DNA of 16,715 nt, from positions 1 to 16,715 of the forward strand of contig JAFWDX010000488.1 of the NCBI GenBank assembly GCA_017515945.1, read 5' to 3'. This document shows positions 10,212 through 16,715 of the stretch, piece by piece; position 1 is the first letter of the stretch; each line of letters starts with the position of its first letter. Source of the DNA: Blautia sp. GTDB taxonomy: Bacteria; Bacillota; Clostridia; Lachnospirales; Lachnospiraceae. Under the pieces are notes generated by a model that was given only the letters and a program-made list of their open reading frames with translations, did not search any database and was not told where the DNA came from. The position numbers and the translations under genes were made by a program.

Positions 10212-10223
10212 GAATAATATGGG

Positions 10224-10257
10224 GTAACTGTGAAGAAACTTGTGACTGAACAGTTAC
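10224..10257. repeat. 34-bp solo end of the MITE family
   Basis: This stretch repeats the terminal 34 bases of copy A (10178-10211), from AACTGTGAAG to CTGAACAGTTAC, with a few changes. It starts GTAACTGT and ends ACAGTTAC, so it forms its own 8-bp-stem hairpin. No 8-bp direct repeat flanks it. It is either a tandem duplication of the end of copy A or the remnant of a fourth copy. Confidence 0.75.
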
Positions 10258-10282
10258 CGATCACGATGAAAGGGGAATCATA

Positions 10283-13200
10283 ATGGCAGAAGTAACCAGC
10301 ACCCCGGAGGCGAAATCAAATCAGCCGATGACCTTTGATGCCATAAAGATCGGACTGGCATCCCCTGAAAAGATCAGGGAATGGTCGCGTGGTGAGGTAT
10401 TAAAGCCTGAAACAATCAATTACCGCACGCTCAAACCGGAGAAGGAAGGGCTTTTCTGTGAAAAGATCTTCGGGCCGAGCAAGGACTGGGAGTGTCACTG
10501 CGGCAAATACAAAAAGATTCGCTACAAAGGCGTGGTCTGTGACCGCTGCGGCGTTGAGGTCACAAAGGCCTCCGTCCGGCGTGAGCGCATGGGCCATATC
10601 GAGCTGGCCGCGCCGGTTTCACATATATGGTACTTTAAGGGAATTCCTTCCAGGATGGGTCTGATCCTGGATCTGTCTCCCAGGACGCTGGAGAGAGTGC
10701 TCTATTTTGCGAGCTACATCGTACTGGATCCGGGCGAGACGGGACTGATGCGCAAGCAGATCCTCTCAGAGCGGGAGTATCAGGAGGCCGTGGAGACATG
10801 GGGTCATACCTTCCGCGTGGGCATGGGCGCAGAGGCGATCATGGAGCTGCTGCAGGCCATCGACCTGGAGAAGGATTCCGCTGAGCTCAAGGAGGAGCTG
10901 GAGACGGCATCCGGACAGAAACGGGCCAGGATCATCAAAAGGCTCGAGGTCGTGGAGTCCTTCCGCGAGTCCGGCAACCGTCCGGAGTGGATGGTGATGA
11001 CGGTGATCCCCGTGATCCCGCCGGATCTGCGCCCGATGGTCCAGCTGGACGGCGGCCGCTTTGCCACCTCCGACCTGAATGATCTGTACCGCAGGATCAT
11101 CAACCGCAATAACCGTCTGAAAAGACTGCTGGAGCTGGGGGCTCCGGACATCATCGTCCGCAATGAAAAGCGCATGCTCCAGGAGGCTGTGGACGCGCTG
11201 ATCGACAACGGCCGCAGAGGCCGTCCGGTCACAGGCCCCGGCAACCGTGCGCTGAAATCTCTTTCCGACATGCTCAAGGGTAAATCCGGACGTTTCCGTC
11301 AGAACCTGCTGGGCAAGCGTGTCGACTATTCCGGCCGTTCCGTTATTGTTGTAGGACCGGAGCTCAAGATTTATCAGTGCGGTCTGCCCAAGGAGATGGC
11401 CATCGAGCTGTTCAAGCCCTTCGTCCTGAAGGAGCTGGTAGCGGGCGGGATCTCCCACAACATCAAGAGCGCCAAAAAGATGGTCGAAAAGCAGGAGACC
11501 GAGGTCTGGGATGTCCTCGAGGAGGTCATCAAGGAGCATCCGGTCATGCTGAACCGTGCGCCTACGCTGCATCGTCTGGGTATCCAGGCCTTTGAGCCGA
11601 TCCTGGTCGAGGGCAAGGCCATCAAGCTCCATCCGCTGGTGTGTACGGCTTTCAACGCGGACTTCGACGGCGACCAGATGGCCGTCCATCTGCCGCTTTC
11701 CCAGGAGGCACAGGCCGAGTGCCGCTTCCTGCTCCTGTCGCCCAACAACCTGCTGAAGCCGTCTGACGGCGGTCCTGTGGCCGTACCTTCCCAGGATATG
11801 GTACTTGGTATCTATTACCTGACCCAGGAGCGCCCGGGCAGCATCGGTGAGGGCAAGTACTTCCGCAGTGTGAACGAGGCGATCCTTGCATATGAGAACG
11901 GTGTCATCAAGCTGCAGACCAAGATCAATGTCCGCAGGTCAGGAGTGGACAAGGACGGCAACCCGATCACGGGGAACGTTTCTTCGACACTGGGCCGTTT
12001 CCTGTTTAATGAGATCCTTCCGCAGGACCTTGGCTTTGTGGACCGGAGCATTCCGGGTAACGAGCTGGTTCCGGAGGTGGATTTCCTTGTAAAGAAAAAA
12101 GAGCTCAAAAAGATCCTTGAGAAGGTCATTAACACCCACGGGGCGACCACCACGGCTGAGGTGCTGGACTCCATCAAGGCTATGGGATACAAATATTCCA
12201 CCCGTGCGGCCATGACGGTTTCCATTTCCGACATGACCGTGCCGCCGCAGAAGCCGCAGATGATCCAGGAAGCACAGGACCGTGTGGACCGGATCACCCG
12301 CAACTACCGCCGTGGTATGATCACCGAGGAGGAGCGCTACAAAGAGGTCGTCAGCACCTGGAAAAAGACCGACGATGACCTGACCAAGGCTCTGCTGGGC
12401 GGACTGGATAAATACAACAACATCTTCATGATGGCTGATTCCGGCGCGCGTGGTTCTGATAAGCAGATCAAGCAGCTGGCCGGTATGCGTGGCCTGATGG
12501 CGGATACCACAGGTCATACGATCGAGCTGCCGATCAAGTCCAATTTCCGTGAGGGTCTGGACGTTCTGGAGTATTTCATGTCGGCGCACGGCGCCCGCAA
12601 GGGCCTGTCCGACACGGCTCTGCGTACCGCGGACTCCGGATACCTGACCAGACGTCTGGTCGACGTTTCACAGGAGCAGATCGTCCGTGAGACAGACTGC
12701 TGTGAGACCCGTCCTGAGATCGCGGGCATGTATGTGACCGCATTTACGGACAACAAGGGCGACGACAGGGACAAGATCGATTCCGAGTCCTCGATCGAGA
12801 GCCTGCAGGAGCGTATCACGGGAAGATTCTCCTGTGAGACCATCAAGGACAAGAACGGCGAAGTCATCGTCAAGAAGAATCATATGATCACGCCCAGGCG
12901 CGCGGCCCGGATCATGAGCGAGGGTGTCAGCAATGAGACCGGCGGCCGGATCGAGAGAGTCAAGATCCGTACGATCCTGACCTGCCGCTGCAAGGTGGGT
13001 GTGTGCGCGAAGTGCTACGGCGCCAACATGGCTACCGGCGAACCGGTGCAGGTGGGTGAATCCATCGGTATCATCGCCGCTCAGTCCATCGGTGAGCCCG
13101 GTACGCAGCTGACCATGAGAACCTTCCACACGGGCGGTGTGGCCGGCGGTGATATCACCCAGGGTCTTCCCCGTGTCGAGGAGCTTTTTGAAGCCCGTAA

Positions 13201-14152
13201 GCCCAAGGGTCTCGCGATCATCACTGAGATCCCCGGCATGGCGGTTCTCAACGATACCAAGAAAAAGAGAGAGATCATCGTCACCAATCCGGAGGACGGT
13301 TCTTCCAAGACCTATCTGATCCCCTACGGCTCCCATCCGACGATCAAGGAGGAAGAGGGCCAGAGAATGGTGGAGGCCGGCGATCCTCTGACCGAAGGTA
13401 GTCTGAATCCGCATGACATCCTCCGGATCAAGGGTATCCGTGCCGTGCAGGATTACATGCTCAAGGAAGTGCAGCGCGTGTACCGCCTCCAGGGCGTGGA
13501 GATCAACGACAAGCATATCGAGGTCATCGTGCGCCAGATGCTGAAGAAGATCCACATCGAGGAGCAGGGCGACTCCGAGTTCCTGCCTGGCTCGATGGTC
13601 AATGTCCTTGAGTTCGAGGATGTGAATGAGGAGCTGGTCGCGCAGGGCAAAGAGCCCGCCGTCGGCACCCAGGTCATGCTCGGTATCACAAAGGCCTCTC
13701 TGGCTACGGATTCCTTCCTGTCGGCCGCTTCCTTCCAGGAGACCACAAAGGTCCTGACCGAAGCTGCCATCAAGGGCAAGGTCGACCATCTGATCGGTCT
13801 GAAGGAGAACGTGCTGATCGGTAAACTGATCCCGGCCGGTACAGGACTCAAGACCTATCAGGAAGTAGAACTCGACACAGTTATGCCGACTCCGGCACCT
13901 GCCGCTGCGCCTGCGCCAAAGGCAGACAAAAAAGCAGTGGAAGAGGATGAAGAGACGTCGGATTATGACGAGGAGGGTCAGATCGACGACGAGGATGATA
14001 TCGACTGGCCTGAGGAGGAGCATGCTTCAGCCGAAGCCGGTGAACCTGATATGACGACCGCAGCTGAAGAGCCGGATGAAATCGCTGAAGCGCAGACCGC
14101 TGAGGAAGCGGATGAGCTTTTCGGTGAAGCGGATCCGGATGAAGATCAGTAA
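10283..14152 (+). CDS. rpoC: RNA polymerase beta' subunit
   Basis: Catalytic subunit of RNA polymerase, 1289 residues and intact. Seen in order: zinc site 1 (C71, C73, C86, C89), catalytic [10 protein letters not shown] with Asp 460, 462 and 464 binding Mg, bridge-helix region [25 protein letters not shown], zinc site 2 (Cys 806 or 807 plus C901, C908, C911, spacing as in E. coli), trigger-loop region [40 protein letters not shown], and a conserved C-terminal part to about 1205 ([11 protein letters not shown]). The last 80 or so residues are an unusual tail: an Ala/Pro linker ([12 protein letters not shown]), then a strongly acidic segment to DPDEDQ. The ATG at 10283 has AAAGGGGA at 10269-10276. 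The 239-bp gap from rpoB is filled by mobile-element sequence; I found no convincing promoter in it, so rpoC probably depends on read-through from rpoB. Confidence 0.98.
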   Translation: MAEVTSTPEAKSNQPMTFDAIKIGLASPEKIREWSRGEVLKPETINYRTLKPEKEGLFCEKIFGPSKDWECHCGKYKKIRYKGVVCDRCGVEVTKASVRRERMGHIELAAPVSHIWYFKGIPSRMGLILDLSPRTLERVLYFASYIVLDPGETGLMRKQILSEREYQEAVETWGHTFRVGMGAEAIMELLQAIDLEKDSAELKEELETASGQKRARIIKRLEVVESFRESGNRPEWMVMTVIPVIPPDLRPMVQLDGGRFATSDLNDLYRRIINRNNRLKRLLELGAPDIIVRNEKRMLQEAVDALIDNGRRGRPVTGPGNRALKSLSDMLKGKSGRFRQNLLGKRVDYSGRSVIVVGPELKIYQCGLPKEMAIELFKPFVLKELVAGGISHNIKSAKKMVEKQETEVWDVLEEVIKEHPVMLNRAPTLHRLGIQAFEPILVEGKAIKLHPLVCTAFNADFDGDQMAVHLPLSQEAQAECRFLLLSPNNLLKPSDGGPVAVPSQDMVLGIYYLTQERPGSIGEGKYFRSVNEAILAYENGVIKLQTKINVRRSGVDKDGNPITGNVSSTLGRFLFNEILPQDLGFVDRSIPGNELVPEVDFLVKKKELKKILEKVINTHGATTTAEVLDSIKAMGYKYSTRAAMTVSISDMTVPPQKPQMIQEAQDRVDRITRNYRRGMITEEERYKEVVSTWKKTDDDLTKALLGGLDKYNNIFMMADSGARGSDKQIKQLAGMRGLMADTTGHTIELPIKSNFREGLDVLEYFMSAHGARKGLSDTALRTADSGYLTRRLVDVSQEQIVRETDCCETRPEIAGMYVTAFTDNKGDDRDKIDSESSIESLQERITGRFSCETIKDKNGEVIVKKNHMITPRRAARIMSEGVSNETGGRIERVKIRTILTCRCKVGVCAKCYGANMATGEPVQVGESIGIIAAQSIGEPGTQLTMRTFHTGGVAGGDITQGLPRVEELFEARKPKGLAIITEIPGMAVLNDTKKKREIIVTNPEDGSSKTYLIPYGSHPTIKEEEGQRMVEAGDPLTEGSLNPHDILRIKGIRAVQDYMLKEVQRVYRLQGVEINDKHIEVIVRQMLKKIHIEEQGDSEFLPGSMVNVLEFEDVNEELVAQGKEPAVGTQVMLGITKASLATDSFLSAASFQETTKVLTEAAIKGKVDHLIGLKENVLIGKLIPAGTGLKTYQEVELDTVMPTPAPAAAPAPKADKKAVEEDEETSDYDEEGQIDDEDDIDWPEEEHASAEAGEPDMTTAAEEPDEIAEAQTAEEADELFGEADPDEDQ

Positions 14153-14213
14153 TTGTCTGTGAACGGGCTTGCGGCCGGATGGCTGCAAGCCGGAAAAAAT
14201 CACAAAAAGATAT

Positions 14214-14264
14214 AAAAAACAGGACCGCCTCTCTGTAAAAGAGGCGGTCCTGTTTTTTATTTTT
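14214..14264. terminator. Bidirectional intrinsic terminator between rpoC and the convergent hydrolase gene
   Basis: A 13-bp GC-rich stem (14220-14232 with 14240-14252, arm CAGGACCGCCTCT) is preceded by six A and followed by six T, then ATTTTT. Read on either strand, the hairpin is followed by a T tract, so it can end rpoC transcription on + and hydrolase transcription on -. On the - strand, copy B of the mobile element lies between the hydrolase stop codon and this terminator. Confidence 0.92.
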
Positions 14265-14430
14265 GTAACTGTTCAGTCACAAGCTTTTTCACAGTTGCGA
14301 GGCCAGGCGCAGGCTCCTTTCGTCGAAATGAAAGTGTGCCTGGCCTTGACTGTTGGATTATTATTTCACGCACCTGCCAAGGCACGCTTGCGGTGTCGCA
14401 GTAAATGCGAGGTGCTGACTGAACAGTTAC
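14265..14430 (+). mobile_element. MITE copy B, downstream of rpoC
   Basis: A 166-bp non-coding element with perfect 15-bp terminal inverted repeats (GTAACTGTTCAGTCA, TGACTGAACAGTTAC). It is flanked by TTATTTTT (14257-14264) and TTAATATT (14431-14438), 6/8 identical and probably a decayed target duplication. Internally it has an AGGCCAGGCGCA / TGTGCCTGGCCT stem and a nested GCACCTGCC...CGCAGTAAATGCG...GGTGC block. It entered directly behind the T tract of the rpoC terminator and ends seven bases before the hydrolase stop codon, so on the - strand it forms the 3' UTR of that gene. Confidence 0.88.
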
Positions 14431-14437
14431 TTAATAT

Positions 14438-16438
14438 TTAGTGGTATGAATCGTAAAGTACGCGGCTGGCGTTCGCGATCGCATTCTGCGCTTCGCCGAC
14501 TGCGCCGAGATTTTCCGACATGAAGACAACGACCAGATCGGATCCGTTGTCGGTGTCATAGATGATGCCGGCATCGTTTTCCACATCGCCGAGCTCGCCG
14601 GTCTTGTTGGCGACGAGGACGCCGTCAGGCAGAGCGGCGGGAATCTTGTTCCGGCGGGTCTGAGCCTTGAGAAGGTTGAACATATCTCCGGCATGGGACA
14701 GGGTGGAGGTCACCTGCGGAGCGGTCCAGACACTGCCTGCCTCTTCGTTCGCCGCACCTGCTTCGGCCTGCGCGGAGCGGTATACCTCGCGGAGGAAGCG
14801 GCCACAGTCGACTACGGAGGTATAGTTGTCATCGTATTCGTTGCTGGCAAGAAGGAGCCTGCCCATATGCGTGCTGGTATAGCCGTGGGCTGCGCAGAAA
14901 TCATTGACAACATTCATGCCGGTCTGGCTGTCGCCTCCGCCGAGCATGCCTACCAGGGCATTGGCTGCATCATTGTCACTGACGGTGATCATCGGATACA
15001 GATTATCGTCAAGGGCAGCCTGGCCGTAAGTGGCGGAGAGGGAATCAAAATTCTCATAGACCGCTGCCATGATATAAAGCTTGATCAGGCTGGCTGCCTG
15101 CATGCGTTCGCTGGCAGTAGGCGGTGCAAAGCCGGAAAGGTCATTCTTCAGGTCGCATACGTACATGGCCCAGTGACCGTTGCCCTGGGGGAGTACGCTG
15201 TACGCTGCTGAAACCGCGGATTTGAACAGATCCTGAGCGGCTTCCAGATCCATTTCGGAACCGGCCCCGGCTCCGCCGCCGGAAGAGGGAGAAAGGGCGC
15301 CCTCCTCACGGTTTTCCTCTGGCGCGGGCTCAGCCTGCTCATCTGCGGGTGCGGGCTCGGCCTGCTCCTCTGCGGGCGCGGGTTCGGCCTGCTCCTCTGC
15401 GGGGGCTGCTTCGGCGGCTTCGCCTTCGGAGAATTCGTCTTCTTCGTCAGCTGCTTCGGGGGTGTCTTCCTCATTTGCGGCAGCTGCATCATCTGCATCC
15501 TCGGCCGGGATGGAAGAAGTATCGTCCTCTGCTGTCTCAGCGGTTGTATCCGCAGGAGCGGCAGCCGCATTGTCGGAGTCGGTACCGTCGGAGAAATCGA
15601 ATGATTCACCGGCGTCGTCGGAGTCCTGGGCATTCTTTTCTGCAGCTTCGTCTGTGGAGTTATCTTCTGCGGCATCAGCAGCTTCAGAATCATCTTCTGC
15701 GGTATCAGCAGCTGCTTCTGCGGGAGCTTCGGTGGTCTCTTCTGCGGGAGCTTCAGTGGTCTCCTGAGCGGGGGCTTCGGTGGTCTCTGCCGCAGGGGCT
15801 TCAGTGGTCTCTTCTGCGGGAGCCTCAGTGGTCTCCTGGGCGGGGGCTTCGGTGGTCTCCTCTACAGGAGCTTCCGTGGCCTCCTCTGCGGGAGCTTCGG
15901 CTTCATCTGCCTTAGAAAAATATCCGTCAATGCCGTCTGCGATCACATAGGCTGCCCAGGCTTGATCCGTATCCTTGGCCAGATCCAGCGGAGCCGCCTG
16001 GTTTGTAAACTTGTCAAGCTGGAGCATGACAGTCGGTGCGGCGGACTTTGAGGTCTCTGCCGTGAGGATCTCGGTACCTGACGCCTGCGAAATAGATTCA
16101 TAAGCATCGGCAATACTCTCGGCCAGAGGAAGGGAATCTATATCGTCCGCTCCTTTGACATCCATCGCGATGATCGGAGCTGCGCCGCCCGTGCGCAGCT
16201 GGATCACAGCCTTTGCGTTGGCACCTTCTCCCTTGAGGTCCTCTGTGAGGACAACCTCGTATCCGCGGTTTGTAAGGATATCGGAGAGGATCTGTGCGAT
16301 GGCTTCGTTTGACGCCTCGGCGCCCGCGTCAACAGCAACACTGTGAGTATCTGCCGCGGCTGTGGCAGCGCCGGAGAGGATCATGGACATTGCGGCGCCT
16401 GCGGCGATCCAGGTTTTGATCATTTTTTTCCTTCTCAT
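14438..16438 (-). CDS. Secreted fusion: degenerate Amidase_3-like domain, repeat stalk, class A beta-lactamase-like serine hydrolase
   Basis: A 666-residue exported protein, probably acting in or on the cell wall. Signal peptide 1-29 (MRRKKMIKTW, hydrophobic core, ATAAA cut). Residues 32-174 look like N-acetylmuramoyl-L-alanine amidase (Amidase_3) without its zinc ligands: VAVDAGAEA replaces the usual DAGHGG, AVIQLRTG replaces the IHAN strand, and PTVMLQLDKFTN replaces the V-E-x-G-F-x-N motif, while the ending AYVIADGIDGYF is kept. A stalk follows: TEAPAEET-type octads (188-241), a Ser/Asp/Glu/Ala segment (242-340) and three APAEEQAEP units (345-371). Residues about 397-666 form the hydrolase domain: S450-L-I-K453, SDN 487-489, KTG 612-614. 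I see no ExxLN omega-loop motif, so true beta-lactamase activity is doubtful. The ATG at 16436-16438 has AGGAG seven bases upstream. Confidence 0.85.
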   Translation of the reverse strand: MRRKKMIKTWIAAGAAMSMILSGAATAAADTHSVAVDAGAEASNEAIAQILSDILTNRGYEVVLTEDLKGEGANAKAVIQLRTGGAAPIIAMDVKGADDIDSLPLAESIADAYESISQASGTEILTAETSKSAAPTVMLQLDKFTNQAAPLDLAKDTDQAWAAYVIADGIDGYFSKADEAEAPAEEATEAPVEETTEAPAQETTEAPAEETTEAPAAETTEAPAQETTEAPAEETTEAPAEAAADTAEDDSEAADAAEDNSTDEAAEKNAQDSDDAGESFDFSDGTDSDNAAAAPADTTAETAEDDTSSIPAEDADDAAAANEEDTPEAADEEDEFSEGEAAEAAPAEEQAEPAPAEEQAEPAPADEQAEPAPEENREEGALSPSSGGGAGAGSEMDLEAAQDLFKSAVSAAYSVLPQGNGHWAMYVCDLKNDLSGFAPPTASERMQAASLIKLYIMAAVYENFDSLSATYGQAALDDNLYPMITVSDNDAANALVGMLGGGDSQTGMNVVNDFCAAHGYTSTHMGRLLLASNEYDDNYTSVVDCGRFLREVYRSAQAEAGAANEEAGSVWTAPQVTSTLSHAGDMFNLLKAQTRRNKIPAALPDGVLVANKTGELGDVENDAGIIYDTDNGSDLVVVFMSENLGAVGEAQNAIANASRVLYDSYH
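15326..15406 (-). repeat. 27-bp tandem repeats coding APAEEQAEP
   Basis: Three consecutive nine-residue units (APAEEQAEP, APAEEQAEP, APADEQAEP; protein residues 345-371) lie just before the Gly/Ser linker that leads to the serine hydrolase domain. The repeat is visible in both DNA and protein. It is likely part of an extended acidic spacer and prone to length change. Confidence 0.8.
15716..15877 (-). repeat. 24-bp tandem repeats coding TEAPAEET octads
   Basis: Six full octapeptides of the form TEAP[A/V][E/Q/A]ET and a partial seventh (residues 188-241) follow the amidase-like domain. The codons are similar from unit to unit, so the array is a DNA-level tandem repeat. In Gram-positive surface proteins, such Pro/Thr/Glu/Ala stalks span the wall. 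Copy number may vary between strains. Confidence 0.85.
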
Positions 16439-16478
16439 ATTAATACTCCTGTTATTATTTCTTCGGGTTACATCTTTC

Positions 16479-16623
16479 GTAACTATTCAGTCACAAGCTC
16501 CTTCACAGTTACGAGGCCAGGCGCAGGCTCCTTTCGTCGCATTGGAAGTGCGCCTGGCCCTGGCTGTTCGTCTTTTGCTCCACGCACCTCGCAGTAAATG
16601 CGAGGTGCTGACTGAACAGTTAC
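16479..16623 (+). mobile_element. MITE copy C, in the 5' leader of the hydrolase gene
   Basis: A 145-bp copy in the same orientation as B. Ends GTAACTATTCAGTCA and TGACTGAACAGTTAC match at 14 of 15 positions. A perfect 8-bp direct repeat, CATCTTTC, flanks it (16471-16478 and 16624-16631), the clearest target duplication of the three. Relative to B it lacks 21 bases inside the GCACCT block, leaving the perfect hairpin GCACCTCGCA-GTAAA-TGCGAGGTGC (16584-16608); the GGCCAGGCGCA / TGCGCCTGGCC stem is perfect. It separates the promoter (16634-16662) from the ribosome binding site (16446-16450), so it makes up most of the 5' UTR. Confidence 0.92.
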
Positions 16624-16633
16624 CATCTTTCAA

Positions 16634-16662
16634 ATAATATCATATTATTTGCAGGATGTCCA
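16634..16662 (-). promoter_or_regulatory. Sigma-A-type promoter of the hydrolase gene
   Basis: On the - strand, TGGACA (16657-16662) and TATTAT (16634-16639) are 17 bases apart; both are one base from consensus. Transcription would start near 16627, a few bases before MITE copy C. Before the insertion the leader would have been about 45 nt; it is now nearly 190 nt. Confidence 0.8.
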
Positions 16663-16690
16663 TTTGTTACTGATGATAAGGTTTGAAAAT

Positions 16691-16715
16691 GAGGCGCGGG
16701 TGAGTCAGGGAGGGC
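16691..16715. repeat. Possible start of another palindromic repeat at the window edge
   Basis: GGGTGAGTCA (16698-16707) is the exact inverse of TGACTCACCC at 47-56, next to the hairpin at the other end of the window, and the following GGGAGGGC resembles the GGAGGGCC core of the second repeat family. The window ends before the element can be judged. The AT-rich stretch before it (16663-16690) shows nothing recognisable. Confidence 0.4.

Noticed and set aside
10194..10220. Promoter in the rpoB-rpoC spacer (TTGTGA and TAATAT)
   Set aside because: The spacing is only 15 bases and the -35 is weak. The motif comes from the element end, so I do not call it.
14169..14441. 90-codon + strand ORF after rpoC
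   Set aside because: It runs through the terminator and the whole of MITE copy B, lacks a ribosome binding site and shows no protein-like features.
15716..15877. CRISPR-like regular repeats of 24 bp
   Set aside because: The units are contiguous without spacers and code an in-frame octapeptide array in a protein with clear domains on both sides.
14265..16623. Composite transposon carrying the hydrolase gene between MITE copies B and C
   Set aside because: Each copy has its own flanking 8-bp repeat, and the outer flanks (TTATTTTT and CATCTTTC) do not match each other, so separate insertions are the better reading.

Overview
The window looks like a chromosomal piece of a GC-rich Clostridia, most probably Lachnospiraceae-like. 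RpoB/RpoC read as Firmicutes type, ribosome binding sites are strong (AAGGAGG), sigma-A promoters are near consensus, and third codon positions are mostly G/C. This placement is inference from sequence character, not from a search. Five intact protein genes form a transport operon on the + strand, rpoB and rpoC follow on +, and one large secreted cell-wall-type protein lies on the - strand, convergent with rpoC.

Layout: (1) 1-120 holds palindromic repeats. (2) 121-5804 is an ABC importer operon: promoter, secreted DUF3798-type binding protein, an intercistronic hairpin likely to attenuate transcription, a double-NBD ATPase, two different permeases and a small membrane-anchored acidic protein. 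The last four genes are tightly packed, with two ATGA overlaps. (3) 5805-5987 holds 26-bp tandem repeats running into a near-perfect 117-bp palindrome. (4) A TTGACA-N17-TATATT promoter leads into rpoB-rpoC. rpoB is broken by an apparent one-base deletion near 7864; restoring one T gives a normal 1300-residue beta subunit, so a sequencing error or very recent mutation is likely. (5) A bidirectional terminator follows rpoC. (6) A 666-residue - strand protein combines a signal peptide, what looks like a zinc-ligand-less Amidase_3 domain, a long Thr/Glu/Ala/Pro repeat stalk and a class A beta-lactamase-like serine hydrolase domain.

The most notable pattern is a 145-166 bp non-coding element present three times around rpoC: between rpoB and rpoC, just after the rpoC terminator, and in the 5' leader of the serine hydrolase gene. 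Each copy starts GTAAC/GTACC, ends GTTAC, has 15-bp terminal inverted repeats and is flanked by an 8-bp direct repeat (8/8, 7/8 and 6/8 matches). This is the signature of a MITE; the GTAA ends and 8-bp duplication fit what is known of IS66-family elements. One copy duplicated the sequence around the rpoB stop codon and now forms most of the rpoB-rpoC spacer. Another sits exactly between the promoter and ribosome binding site of the hydrolase gene, so its structured RNA becomes most of that 5' UTR. A second, unrelated palindromic family (GGGGTCTGGCCCTCC core) lies at 56-96 and 5811-5972. I saw no CRISPR array, tRNA, rRNA or transposase gene.
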